A stretch of DNA of 64,000 bases from Clostridiales bacterium mt11 (GTDB lineage Bacteria; Bacillota; Clostridia; Tissierellales; Tepidimicrobiaceae). Under the pieces are notes generated by a model, which saw only the letters and a program-made list of their open reading frames with translations, was not told where the DNA came from and made no database searches. The stretch covers positions 440,212 through 504,211 of the forward strand of contig LN874948.1 in assembly GCA_001282665.1 (NCBI GenBank), in the 5' to 3' direction. Each line of letters starts with the position of its first letter. Positions within the stretch are counted from its first letter, which is position 1. The position numbers and the translations under genes were made by a program. Positions 26,420 through 34,674 of this stretch are shown in pieces.

Positions 26420-26722
26420 TCATTTATTTTTATTTATCTCATATACAGCAGCTTCGATTAAAATATCTAATTGTTCATCAGTAATTTTAATCCCTCTTTC
26501 ATTTAAGAAATTTACAACATATTGCTTTTTGATTTTACCTTGTCCCTTTTCTTTATAAATTTGTTCAGCAGCTCCAACGGCCACTTGAACCCAAAACTTA
26601 GCATTATTTCTTTGATTTTCAGTAGTTTTAGACTTTAAAAAAGGCACTATCACATAAGTTATAATAGCACCTATTAGAGCAATTAGAGCAGTTCCTATTT
26701 TTACAAAAGCTTCACCAGTCAT
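26420..26722 (-). CDS. Phage holin, LL-H (LLH) family
   Basis: The 100-residue protein has one N-terminal membrane segment (ALIALIGAIITYVIVPFL). A charged helical body follows with WVQVAVGAAEQIYKEKGQG and the tail VVNFLNERGIKITDEQLD, the usual LLH holin pattern. Its ribosome site is AAGGAGGTG. It follows the amidase directly and probably makes or times membrane lesions for lysis. Confidence 0.88.
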   Translation of the reverse strand: MTGEAFVKIGTALIALIGAIITYVIVPFLKSKTTENQRNNAKFWVQVAVGAAEQIYKEKGQGKIKKQYVVNFLNERGIKITDEQLDILIEAAVYEINKNK

Positions 26723-27403
26723 TTACTTCACCTCCTTAGTAGCTCTGTCGATGATACTCCAAAATAACCACTGTGGAGTGTCATCACCTAATGACTTTTT
26801 CCACTCCTCAGGATTGTTTACAATACCCTTTTTAACTAATGATTCAATAGCACTTTCACCTTGTTTCTTTTGCCAATTCTGCAATTCAGCCACACTATTC
26901 ACCTTCCCTAAATTTTTAGCTTCTTTAATTAATTTAGACTTATCCAATGATGTACCAGGACAAGTCTTAATAACTCCTGGACCTTCTCTATGGAATTTAA
27001 TAGATTGTTCTCCATACTTATCAATGAAGTATTTTATAAGTAACAAAATCTGACGTAACTGTTCACCTTTCAACTTATCATGACCTATATCAAAATTGCC
27101 TATCATTTCTACAGCTAAAGCTCCAGTATTCCAGCCTTTTATACTTGCAGGAGCTATATTGAAAGGTCTACCGGTAACCCATTTGCCATCAGGAAATAAA
27201 GACAAATGTTGTCCGATATCCTGCCAACTGTTAGTGTTTACGTGGTAATTGTACATTCCTTGTTGCATGGTTATGTGATTATTACCTCTAAAATCCTTAT
27301 GTTCAGGTTTCCAAGTATGATGTATATGGAGTTGTTTGAACTTATATCTATCTAATTCATTTTTTAACTGATTAAAATCTAACGCTCTAAATTCTTTCGT
27401 CAT
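26723..27403 (-). CDS. Phage N-acetylmuramoyl-L-alanine amidase (endolysin)
   Basis: The 226-residue protein has an Amidase_2/PGRP-type domain (about 20-165). Zinc ligands are in LHIHHTWKP and in the late segment VIKTCPGTSLD, with the internal motif GALAVEMIGNFD. The C-terminal 55 residues (VAELQNWQKKQGESAIESLV) are probably a wall-binding or dimerisation part. It cleaves the bond between muramic acid and L-alanine in peptidoglycan. ATG 27403 has AGAGGTG 10 bases upstream and overlaps the preceding holin gene. Confidence 0.93.
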   Translation of the reverse strand: MTKEFRALDFNQLKNELDRYKFKQLHIHHTWKPEHKDFRGNNHITMQQGMYNYHVNTNSWQDIGQHLSLFPDGKWVTGRPFNIAPASIKGWNTGALAVEMIGNFDIGHDKLKGEQLRQILLLIKYFIDKYGEQSIKFHREGPGVIKTCPGTSLDKSKLIKEAKNLGKVNSVAELQNWQKKQGESAIESLVKKGIVNNPEEWKKSLGDDTPQWLFWSIIDRATKEVK

Positions 27404-27935
27404 AATTCTCATTCACCTCTTCCTTAGAAATTTTTTCTTTAATACCTTCCTTTTCCATTAGATCTTTATTTTTCTTTTTACTAAATAAAAGAAGCCAGTC
27501 CAAATCAGCACCAGCTTCAATAAGATTCTCTATATTACTTTGAAACTCTCTCATAAACATAACTGAATAAACAAAGGAAGCCAGAAATATTCCAGCTTCC
27601 TTTAAATAGATTACTCTATAACTTAAACCTGTTAAAATAGATATTGTTAGATACGATATAATCTTTGTTTCAGTACCAAGCCATAGAGATTTAGAAAATA
27701 ACTTACCACTTTTAATAGCATTTTTATATCCACCATTTTTCTTTATAATAGCATAATTTTTTGTAACTATATCAATAAAAGCAGCTCCTAACACGGCCAT
27801 TAGGGAAATGAAATATGCTCTCTCAGGAAACATAATATATCCTATAGCACTTATTCCTAAGCCTAATATAGGCTTTAGTCCACTAAAAGCTGTTTCTAGG
27901 TATCCATTAATCCTACTTAGAATATTTTCGTTCAT
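27387..27935 (-). CDS. Phage holin, phage_holin_4 (toxin secretion/lysis) type
   Basis: The 182-residue protein has three or four hydrophobic segments (about 20-38, 45-62, 88-105, 108-128) and the family region VLGAAFIDIVTKNYA. A charged tail KKKNKDLMEKEGIKEKISKE follows. ATG 27935 has GGAGG 6 bases upstream. With the LLH holin it frames the amidase, so the lysis cassette has two holin-like proteins of different families, one perhaps acting as modulator. Confidence 0.85.
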   Translation of the reverse strand: MNENILSRINGYLETAFSGLKPILGLGISAIGYIMFPERAYFISLMAVLGAAFIDIVTKNYAIIKKNGGYKNAIKSGKLFSKSLWLGTETKIISYLTISILTGLSYRVIYLKEAGIFLASFVYSVMFMREFQSNIENLIEAGADLDWLLLFSKKKNKDLMEKEGIKEKISKEEVNENYDERI

Positions 27936-27955
27936 TACGCACCTCCAAATTTGCA

Positions 27956-27990
27956 TTAAAAAAGAACCTGATTAAACAGGCTCTTTATAC
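27956..27990 (-). terminator. Rho-independent terminator of the 28054 gene
   Basis: AAAGAACCTG / CAGGCTCTTT stem between the unknown 186-residue gene and the lysis cassette, with a T run on the minus strand. Confidence 0.75.
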
Positions 27991-28053
27991 CTAACGTTCA
28001 AATATCAAATCAGTGGCAATTAAATTTAATTATATCTATCCCTGTATTTATAA

Positions 28054-28614
28054 TTATTTATTATCTCTATTAATATAGGACTTTAAAAGCTTTCCTTTTT
28101 CTAAATGTGAATCCATCCAAGGAACCAATAAACATTTTTTAATATTATGATCTTTAACTAATAATCTAAATCTTTCAATTTTCTTTCTATTGCTTATCGG
28201 CATTGGTATTTCTGAAATATTATTAAAATCTGTATCAAATGTAATATTAAATTCTGAAACCTTTATAAAAGTAGGCAAGTCAACCTCTGTTATTATTGGT
28301 TTTCCCTTGAAATTTGATATTGTTTCTTCCTTGCTAAGCATCCTGATTAAATAATCTATTTTTATACGTTTATTTATTGAATCTTCTACATCTTTATGTC
28401 TAACCCCTATATCAAAATGACCATATAGATCTTTTCCCTTATTCGTTAAGCAAGCAAAGTCTAGTGCAATTTCATCTTCTTCGATATCTATCGCACTACG
28501 TCCAGCTTTAGTCTTTCCATGTCCAAAAAACAAGCAGCCATATCCTCCGATTTTAAAAATATCGCCATAAAAAATATTTTCTTTTCTTTCGCTTTCTATA
28601 AAATCTGTATTCAT
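28054..28614 (-). CDS. Unknown 186-residue accessory protein between tail and lysis genes
   Basis: I do not recognise the family. The soluble product begins MNTDFIESERKENIFYGD and contains GGYGCLFFGHGKTKAGRSA, a mixed alpha/beta central part and a basic C-terminus KKCLLVPWMDSHLEKGK. ATG 28614 follows GGGAGGCG. It has its own putative extended -10 promoter (28636) and a terminator downstream (27956). A hairpin separates it from the tail operon. This isolated unit looks like a moron, a gene expressed from the lysogen, so a host-protection or conversion role is plausible but unproved. Confidence 0.78.
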   Translation of the reverse strand: MNTDFIESERKENIFYGDIFKIGGYGCLFFGHGKTKAGRSAIDIEEDEIALDFACLTNKGKDLYGHFDIGVRHKDVEDSINKRIKIDYLIRMLSKEETISNFKGKPIITEVDLPTFIKVSEFNITFDTDFNNISEIPMPISNRKKIERFRLLVKDHNIKKCLLVPWMDSHLEKGKLLKSYINRDNK

Positions 28615-28635
28615 GAATATCGCCTCCCTTACCAT

Positions 28636-28644
28636 ATCATACCA
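28636..28644 (-). promoter_or_regulatory. Putative extended -10 promoter of the 28054 gene
   Basis: On the minus strand TGG-TATGAT gives an extended -10 about 22 bases upstream of the ATG. There is no good -35. Confidence 0.45.
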
Positions 28645-28650
28645 TAATAT

Positions 28651-28683
28651 GGGCAAGAAGGGCATAAAAAAAGCCCTTCTTAG
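28651..28683 (-). terminator. Hairpin at the end of the tail operon
   Basis: Stem AAGAAGGGC / GCCCTTCTT with an A/T-rich loop. It follows xkdX and precedes the putative promoter of the next gene. The T run lies in the loop rather than after the stem, so termination is not certain. Confidence 0.5.
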
Positions 28684-28707
28684 GGTTAGATACGACGCAT
28701 AAATATA

Positions 28708-28830
28708 CTATTGTTTACTAATTATACTTTGCTTTTCTTCTTCTACTATCCATTTAGCCTGAACAAAAATATCTAAATCATTTTCAGTATATAACCCCAA
28801 ATCATAATATTCTTTTATAAATTTATACAT
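28708..28830 (-). CDS. xkdX: XkdX family small phage protein
   Basis: The 40-residue product begins MYKFIKEYYDLGLYTENDL, continues IFVQAKWIVEEE and matches the XkdX pattern (MYxxIKxYYDxGxYTxxDVxxFVxAKWITxEE). Such genes lie after tail-fibre genes in PBSX-like phages; the function is unknown. It overlaps the stop of the preceding gene by 8 bases. Confidence 0.88.
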   Translation of the reverse strand: MYKFIKEYYDLGLYTENDLDIFVQAKWIVEEEKQSIISKQ

Positions 28831-29179
28831 TCAATTTTCCCTCCAATTCAGCTATTTTTAATAGTAAACTTGAATTTAATTCTTTTTGATTGTTTAGTTC
28901 TATTTGCATACTAGCACTATCCTTCAAAAGCTTTGCATTTAATTCTCGTTGTATGTCCCTTGGTGATTTAGGTTTATCTATATGTTCATACCAAAATTCT
29001 TCTGTTTCAGGATTACAATAGGGTAATGCGTTTTTACCTTTTATTTGTTCTGGATTGGGAATATTCTCTATTATAATATAATTACCACTATCTAATAATT
29101 CTTTAGGTGGTTTCATATTATAAATTAACACTATCTTTGCCCTTGTATCAGTTTCCTTTTTATAAAATAACCATTTCAT
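28823..29179 (-). CDS. Phage tail-associated protein with C-terminal coiled coil
   Basis: The 118-residue protein has an N-terminal part of about 70 residues with YNMKPPKELLDSGNYIIIEN and GKNALPYCNPETEEFWYEH. A heptad-like C-terminus NAKLLKDSASMQIELNNQ follows. Proteins with this layout commonly sit between the fibre gene and xkdX in clostridial phages. It is probably a tail-fibre accessory or chaperone; the exact role is unknown. Confidence 0.75.
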   Translation of the reverse strand: MKWLFYKKETDTRAKIVLIYNMKPPKELLDSGNYIIIENIPNPEQIKGKNALPYCNPETEEFWYEHIDKPKSPRDIQRELNAKLLKDSASMQIELNNQKELNSSLLLKIAELEGKLNV

Positions 29180-29189
29180 TTTATCACTC

Positions 29190-31001
29190 CTAACCTATAA
29201 CTTTATAGCTTTTTTCAGGTCTAACTTCGTATTTACCAATTCCCCCTCCTCCCTGCATATAAATAATATTTCCATCTGGTTCTTTTGAAACCAACCCACT
29301 AAAATAGGTATTAGCAAATTCCTCATCAAGACTCTCCGCAATCATATATCCATTTTTTGATACAATACAAGCTCTATATCCTTCATTTCGATAATCGCTA
29401 TAGGCATAAGCTAGTATATAAGCTGTAGAAATTTCTGCTATCATTTCTACATTTCTACTAATAACACTTTCCCAAGCAATAGTAGAGTCAGGAAGCACTT
29501 TTGTAAATTTCTGATCTCTAGTAAAATAAAAATTATCGTGTACGTCCACATAAAAACCTACCCATGATGCTATTGTCGGAAAAATACTATCCCAAGCTAC
29601 TGCTCCGGTATTTAAGTTGATTTTTCTTATACAGCTTCCCTCACTGTTGGACCTCAGTGCAACGTAAACATAAACTTCGTCATTACTAATTGCTAAGCGT
29701 GCAATATCATTTAATTTCCCATCGTTTAGGTCCATTTTTTTCTCAAGCTTTCCAGAGCTATTTAATATATATAAATATCCTTGACTACCTCCAACATATA
29801 ACTTATCAGACTTAGATAAATATATATCATTTGTAAAAACATCATCAGTAGCAAACTCCCATATTATTTCTCCGTTACTATCTAATTTATAAATGCCTGG
29901 ACCTTCATAACTTGGTGCATCTGTTTTCACATAAATATATTTATCATCGGAGCTACATAATACTTTTTGGAGATCATCATTATCTCTAAGTTCAAACGAA
30001 CGTTTCCAAAGTTGTTTTCCAGATAAGTCTGATTTTATAATTGAATCTGAGTGGTTTTCGATTCTATATATATACTCATTACTATCTACATCAAAACCAA
30101 ATCTGTGACTAGGTGATGAAGCCTCAAAAAATTGAATTTGTAAAAAGTTTTTTAATAACCTAAGATTCTCCGCAGAAATGGTATCACCTATACTATAATC
30201 TCCTACTTTAATAGCTTTAATTAAATCTGCTAATCGTACAAACGCATCGCTAGGATCCGCAGGTACTCCTTTGTCAGTAATAGCCCCAGCGATTAGAGAT
30301 TTTCCATTACTGACATTTGTAAAAAGCTCATTCAATGCCTCTTCTACATTTGTTGCTGTAAATAAATTATCAATATCATGTATTCCTATTAAACTTGCCC
30401 CTTTGTTAAGTTCTTGTGACGCTAAATCTGCCTTATGCGTCTTTAATTCTTCATCTAACTGTTTAACTGTCTTTGAATTTCCTTCTCCTGCTAAGGCTCC
30501 AACTTTTTTATCTGTATAATCTTTAGCTCTTACCTCTACTTCATTTACTTGTTTTTGTGTAGCTAATATCACACCAGGATCCACCTTAAGATTTACAGCC
30601 GCTGTATTACTTACCTCTAATATCATACGAATATATAAATCCTTTGCACTGCCATCTTGCACCTGTGGTTTATATGTCTCAGGATATTTACCTATGGCTA
30701 ATAGATTCCCTTCATCATCAAAAACACCTGCTTCACGAATCATAAACCCGCCTTGGTCAGCAGGTATAATAGTTTCCAATACTATCCAATTAGGATTTTC
30801 TTCATCTACTGTAATACTTCCTATTTGCCCTCTCCAAACTTCATTAGCAAGTTTCTCTTGGCTTTCTGTTGGATTGTAATATTTTCCTCCACCATCACCA
30901 AGTGCAAAGTGTGTAAAATTTATCTTATTGCCTAATGCACTTGCATTAGCTATTTTAGCTTTGCCTATGCTAGTTAATATTGTATAAAACTGTTCTGCCA
31001 A
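29190..31001 (-). CDS. Tail fibre / tail-collar protein with beta-propeller-like C-terminus
   Basis: The 603-residue protein starts with the phage tail-fibre N-domain: FYTILTSIGKAKIANASALG, then FTHFALGDGGGKYYNP and GGFMIREAGVFDDEGNLLA. It is about 160 residues and attaches to the baseplate. A linker with coiled-coil and repeats (about 160-285) follows. Residues about 300-595 form repeated blades such as YIYRIENHSDSIIKSDLSGK, GIYKLDSNGEIIWEF and SQGYLYILNSSGKLEKKMD, resembling a PQQ/WD-like beta-propeller. This part is the likely receptor-binding head. Translation starts at TTG 31001 with AGGAAG upstream. Confidence 0.88.
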   Translation of the reverse strand: MAEQFYTILTSIGKAKIANASALGNKINFTHFALGDGGGKYYNPTESQEKLANEVWRGQIGSITVDEENPNWIVLETIIPADQGGFMIREAGVFDDEGNLLAIGKYPETYKPQVQDGSAKDLYIRMILEVSNTAAVNLKVDPGVILATQKQVNEVEVRAKDYTDKKVGALAGEGNSKTVKQLDEELKTHKADLASQELNKGASLIGIHDIDNLFTATNVEEALNELFTNVSNGKSLIAGAITDKGVPADPSDAFVRLADLIKAIKVGDYSIGDTISAENLRLLKNFLQIQFFEASSPSHRFGFDVDSNEYIYRIENHSDSIIKSDLSGKQLWKRSFELRDNDDLQKVLCSSDDKYIYVKTDAPSYEGPGIYKLDSNGEIIWEFATDDVFTNDIYLSKSDKLYVGGSQGYLYILNSSGKLEKKMDLNDGKLNDIARLAISNDEVYVYVALRSNSEGSCIRKINLNTGAVAWDSIFPTIASWVGFYVDVHDNFYFTRDQKFTKVLPDSTIAWESVISRNVEMIAEISTAYILAYAYSDYRNEGYRACIVSKNGYMIAESLDEEFANTYFSGLVSKEPDGNIIYMQGGGGIGKYEVRPEKSYKVIG

Positions 31002-31619
31002 TTAAATCACTTCCTTTCTAGGATATACTGTTACATTTTCTAAACCAGTGTTACTTCCTGTTGCTATATAGACTTTACCTTTACTTTCAATATTTCTAGG
31101 GGAATAAGGATATACTGTTATTTCTTCGCCAGATAATAATGCACTTGCTATATACATTTCACTTGATTTCTGTTTATAATTCATAAAGATATCATAATCC
31201 AAATGAGCCGGTTTAATTTCTTCTACTGCATTGAACATATCTCTCATATTTAAGTTTATAGTTCCTTGGTTTGCAAACTCTATTTTAATTCTTCCATCAA
31301 ATCTTACTTCTGTTTTACTTCTTGTATAGGCTTCAACTATAGCTTTTACCATGGCTAAGCTTACTTTGCCAATACCTCTCATTTTAGCTTTTATCATAGA
31401 CCTTCGTTCTTCCAAAGACTTATTAGGTCTAATAGGTAGCTTTAATTCTTTCTCGTATACGGCTAGTCCCCAAGTGGCGGTATCTACAAAGAATTGCTTT
31501 TCTAAATCTTCTATATTCAAACCTAATTTATCAAATTCAATTTGTTCAGCATTTAGAATCTCCTGAAAAACTTTTGATTCTCTTTCGTACAAAGGCAGGT
31601 ATTCTAATAATCTACTCAC
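31002..31619 (-). CDS. Baseplate protein, YmfQ/DUF2313 family
   Basis: The 205-residue protein begins MSRLLEYLPLYERESKVFQE and has IRPNKSLEERRSMIKAKMRG, as in YmfQ/XkdU-type proteins next to the gpJ-like baseplate subunit. It forms part of the baseplate wedge. It uses GTG 31619 as start and overlaps the stop of the XkdT-like gene by 8 bases. Confidence 0.88.
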   Translation of the reverse strand: MSRLLEYLPLYERESKVFQEILNAEQIEFDKLGLNIEDLEKQFFVDTATWGLAVYEKELKLPIRPNKSLEERRSMIKAKMRGIGKVSLAMVKAIVEAYTRSKTEVRFDGRIKIEFANQGTINLNMRDMFNAVEEIKPAHLDYDIFMNYKQKSSEMYIASALLSGEEITVYPYSPRNIESKGKVYIATGSNTGLENVTVYPRKEVI

Positions 31620-32688
31620 TTAGCACCACCTCGCCCAGTATGGCTACTTCTTCATTATCTATTATGATGTTTTCTATTCCCTCATTGACTCTTAAATCCG
31701 TATAATCTAATACTCCATCTACATTTAATATTAAAGAACCTATCTGTGCATAAGACACTAAATTCTTTTTAAATGCTATTTCTTTAAGATAATTAGTCAT
31801 ACTTTCTTCTATATTTAATTTAATCTGTTCTAGTGAATAATTTTCATCTTTAGTCACTTTAACCGATATATTAATATCTTTGCTTTCAGCACTCACAACA
31901 GTGCAAAAAGCACCTATAGGAGCTTGCCCTGCTCCTAAACCTCCCATACCAGGATCTATATATTCTTGTACCTGACTTACTAATTCTGCGCTAGCTGGTT
32001 GCTTATTTGAATCTATTATGATTACTTTCACTGTATTATCACCTTGCCACAATGGAACCACTCTAGCATTACCTATCCCTGTGACTTCCTTAGCCCAGTT
32101 TAAATAGTGATACTTATTTCCAGAAGTCGCAGGTGTTCTGATACGTTCATAATATCTTTCTAATAGGCTTGTATCACTTTCAGCATCATAGCCGTTTATC
32201 ACTGATTCAGTATTAGTTACAGAAGTTAATCCTGCTATTGATATAGGAAAATATTTTATTGCTCCTGCAGGAACATTGCCTATACTTCCATTTGTTTCAC
32301 ATTCAACGTTTACTACCATCTGTCCCGTATCGTCTATGGTTTTATCCTCTGTAGATATAAAGTTTACTGTATCAGCCCCTACAAGGTCACCCTTGCTTAT
32401 TCTTGCTCCTTCTTGACCTGTTATAATTACTGTTGCAGTTGCTTTAGTGGCTTTCTTTCTAGTAATACCTGTTCTTTGATATATGAATCGTTCTAGTTCT
32501 TCATCTTCTAAGTTTTCTACATCCAGTTTGTTGGCTAAAACATCTAAATCTATATAAGTTTCAGCAAATTTAATCGCTGCTGGTGTTACTGCATTACTTA
32601 TAAACTTATTTTCGCTTTTATCCATTTCATTAGAAATATTATCTAGCATTTCCTTTTTTATATTTTCTTCTGTTCTATCTTCATACAT
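31612..32688 (-). CDS. xkdT: Baseplate J-like protein (XkdT)
   Basis: The 358-residue protein belongs to the gpJ/XkdT wedge family. Seen motifs are TGITRKKATKATATVIITGQ, a jelly-roll-like part with GADTVNFISTEDKTI, ERYYERIRTPATSGNKYHYLN (about 175-195), and VTGIGNARVVPLWQGDNTVKV. It assembles the baseplate with the neighbouring XkdS-like and YmfQ-like proteins. Ribosome site GGAGGTG. It overlaps the upstream gene by 8 bases. Confidence 0.93.
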   Translation of the reverse strand: MYEDRTEENIKKEMLDNISNEMDKSENKFISNAVTPAAIKFAETYIDLDVLANKLDVENLEDEELERFIYQRTGITRKKATKATATVIITGQEGARISKGDLVGADTVNFISTEDKTIDDTGQMVVNVECETNGSIGNVPAGAIKYFPISIAGLTSVTNTESVINGYDAESDTSLLERYYERIRTPATSGNKYHYLNWAKEVTGIGNARVVPLWQGDNTVKVIIIDSNKQPASAELVSQVQEYIDPGMGGLGAGQAPIGAFCTVVSAESKDINISVKVTKDENYSLEQIKLNIEESMTNYLKEIAFKKNLVSYAQIGSLILNVDGVLDYTDLRVNEGIENIIIDNEEVAILGEVVLSE

Positions 32689-33115
32689 CTATATTCACCT
32701 CCCCATACGGGGTAATAGCTGTAAATCTTATATCTAAAACATCATTAATTAAATCTATTTGTACATTTTTTATATCTTCTACATATCCATTTAACGTTAG
32801 CCATATAGCTTCCTTGATAAGTCTTTCAGCTTCTGCCTTAATATAAGATTGCGAACCCTGCCCTATTAAACCCTCAAGTTCATGCCCATAGTCCCAACTA
32901 TAGATTAAGTATCTATAACGAGGGGTTTGGAATATCTTCCATAACCATATTTTAATAGCTTCTTTCCCTTCAACTTGATACATTTTCCCATCTTTAGTCT
33001 TAAAGTCTAGCTTTTCAAAATCCCAAGCCCATTCACGAGGTATTATTAATTCTTCTTCTATTTCTTCCTGAACTTCAAATTCTTCCGGATCCATAAAAAG
33101 GAATACATCTATCAC
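32681..33115 (-). CDS. xkdS: Baseplate wedge protein, DUF2634 (XkdS)
   Basis: The 144-residue protein has the DUF2634/gp25-like signature: WDFEKLDFKTKDGKMYQVEGKE (quoted in part), WLWKIFQTPRYRYLIY and YGHELEGLIGQG. It probably forms the lysozyme-like gp25 wedge subunit linking the sheath to the baseplate. GTG 33115 is the start, overlapping the upstream gene by 4 bases. Confidence 0.9.
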   Translation of the reverse strand: MIDVFLFMDPEEFEVQEEIEEELIIPREWAWDFEKLDFKTKDGKMYQVEGKEAIKIWLWKIFQTPRYRYLIYSWDYGHELEGLIGQGSQSYIKAEAERLIKEAIWLTLNGYVEDIKNVQIDLINDVLDIRFTAITPYGEVNIDV

Positions 33116-33504
33116 AACCTCACCACCTTACATAAAACAAAGTATTCTTGCTTATCAACAGTTGGTAATACAGCTAATTCATCATCTTTTGTTAATGTAT
33201 CTAAAAAACTTACCTCTACTTCATTTATTCCTATCTTTTCTACTTGGTGTTTATGGCTTCCATGAGTTTCAATATTTATATCATTTGTTAATCCTGTTAC
33301 TGGTGTCTCTGGTATTTTTATTTTTCTTTTGTAGCCATTGAGTAGATAATCAGCAATTACGATATTATCTTTATCTATTTGCAAATCTCCAACTTGAAGG
33401 ACTAAATTTGGAGGGGGTTGTATAACTGTTCCTATTTGTATTGTTATAGGAGGTTGTTCATCTTTCATAACTTCTATTAATGCACTATATGGATCATCTT
33501 TCAT
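33112..33504 (-). CDS. DUF2577 phage baseplate-associated protein (XkdR-like)
   Basis: The 130-residue protein has PYSALIEVMKDE, TIQIGTVIQPPPNLVLQVG and NIETHGSHKHQVEKIG, matching the DUF2577/XkdR pattern. In PBSX-like clusters it lies between the XkdQ and XkdS genes and is thought to be a small tail component. Ribosome site AAGGAGGGG. Confidence 0.85.
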   Translation of the reverse strand: MKDDPYSALIEVMKDEQPPITIQIGTVIQPPPNLVLQVGDLQIDKDNIVIADYLLNGYKRKIKIPETPVTGLTNDINIETHGSHKHQVEKIGINEVEVSFLDTLTKDDELAVLPTVDKQEYFVLCKVVRL

Positions 33505-33516
33505 GTCATCCCCTCC

Positions 33517-33867
33517 TTAAAAATATCCTGATATATTATCATCTTTTCCTTTTTTCTTTTTAGTAGCTTTCTTTTTCTTTTGTACCTTATTCTCTGGAAG
33601 TTCGCCCGAATCAGATTCATCCATTATGTTCTGAAAAGACAAGCCTAGTCTAATAATGTGCTGCCCATCTTGCCAAATATGTTCATCATTGTCAATATAA
33701 AAAAGTCCTATTAACCCTGTAAATGGTTCTTTTATTTTTACTGCATTACCAGTTATGCAATTAAGACTTTCTTTTGAATCCCCTTTTATTTCAACCTCTG
33801 CTGTTTGTTCAATGCCTTTTAGCATTTTTTCTGCTATCTCTTTTCTACTTAACGTGCTTTCGGACAT
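33517..33867 (-). CDS. C-terminal half of a split XkdQ-like protein
   Basis: The 116-residue product corresponds to the part that follows the hub fold in full-length XkdQ proteins: AEKMLKGIEQTAEVEIKGD, LNCITGNAVKIKEP, then GLIGLFYIDNDEHIWQDGQH. It has its own ribosome site (AGGGGGTG) and ATG 33867, 12 bases after the stop of the N-terminal half. It ends with a Lys-rich tail and DDNISGYF, almost the same ending as the upstream half (DDNKSGYF). It is therefore an independently translated piece of a hub protein, not random debris. Confidence 0.78.
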   Translation of the reverse strand: MSESTLSRKEIAEKMLKGIEQTAEVEIKGDSKESLNCITGNAVKIKEPFTGLIGLFYIDNDEHIWQDGQHIIRLGLSFQNIMDESDSGELPENKVQKKKKATKKKKGKDDNISGYF

Positions 33868-33878
33868 CTAAACACCCC

Positions 33879-34673
33879 CTAGAAATAGCCTGATTTATTA
33901 TCGTCTTTCTTTTTTGCAGCCTTCTTAACAGTTTTCTTTTTAGTTTCTTTCCCTTTGTCCCGCTTGTAAACATCTTGAAATATTCCAAATTTCTTAACCC
34001 AATCATCATTTTTGACTTCACCTATATACTTTCCGTTTTCATCATAGATTTTTACTATGTTTATCATGTTTTCTATGCTTTCTGAGTAAGTAGCATCTAT
34101 TATACTTGTATTACCGCCTAAAGTATAATTAGCTACTGTTATGCCTTTTTCAATTATATTTAGCTTCCCCTCAATCATTTTAGGCATATACTTTTTTCCT
34201 GTTATTTTTGAAGCCTTTGTATATGCAGTCATAATGATCTGATAAATATTTTCACCATCGAAAATCCTTGTAATTCCTACTCCTGTTTCTGCTATACTAC
34301 CTATTTTTATATTGAAATCATTACACATCCTTTTTGTTATTTCTTCTGCTGTTATATTTTTAAAATTATATGTTCCTTTAGATTTAAGTAAATGAATAAG
34401 TCCATCATGTACAGTTACTTGCATTTCTGTACCATTGATGGACTTCTCTTTATATGTTACTTTACCTTGAAATATCTCTTTATCTTTATCGTCTAATAGC
34501 TTAATAGTATCTCCTAGTCCTATATAGTGCTTAGGGAGGTAATAGTCATGTGGAGATACTGCAACATTTATTTCTAAAGTTCTAGCTACTTGTTTATAGT
34601 CTCCACTCCAAGCAATCGAAGAAATAAGTTGTGTAATATCTTTAGTTTCTTTTCCTATGTGGATAATCTTCAT
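33879..34673 (-). CDS. xkdQ: XkdQ-like late control D/hub protein, N-terminal half
   Basis: The 264-residue protein has the gpD/gp27-like hub start SIAWSGDYKQVARTLEINV, then YIGLGDTIKLLDDKDKEIF and GENIYQIIMTAYTKASK. It includes VKIYDENGKYIGEVKNDDW, where full-length XkdQ normally continues. Here it passes into a Lys-rich tail and ends DDNKSGYF. Full-length XkdQ proteins have about 320 residues, so this gene is split, with the rest in the next gene. The hub connects the tail tube to the baseplate centre. Confidence 0.88.
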   Translation of the reverse strand: MKIIHIGKETKDITQLISSIAWSGDYKQVARTLEINVAVSPHDYYLPKHYIGLGDTIKLLDDKDKEIFQGKVTYKEKSINGTEMQVTVHDGLIHLLKSKGTYNFKNITAEEITKRMCNDFNIKIGSIAETGVGITRIFDGENIYQIIMTAYTKASKITGKKYMPKMIEGKLNIIEKGITVANYTLGGNTSIIDATYSESIENMINIVKIYDENGKYIGEVKNDDWVKKFGIFQDVYKRDKGKETKKKTVKKAAKKKDDNKSGYF

Positions 34674-34674
34674 T

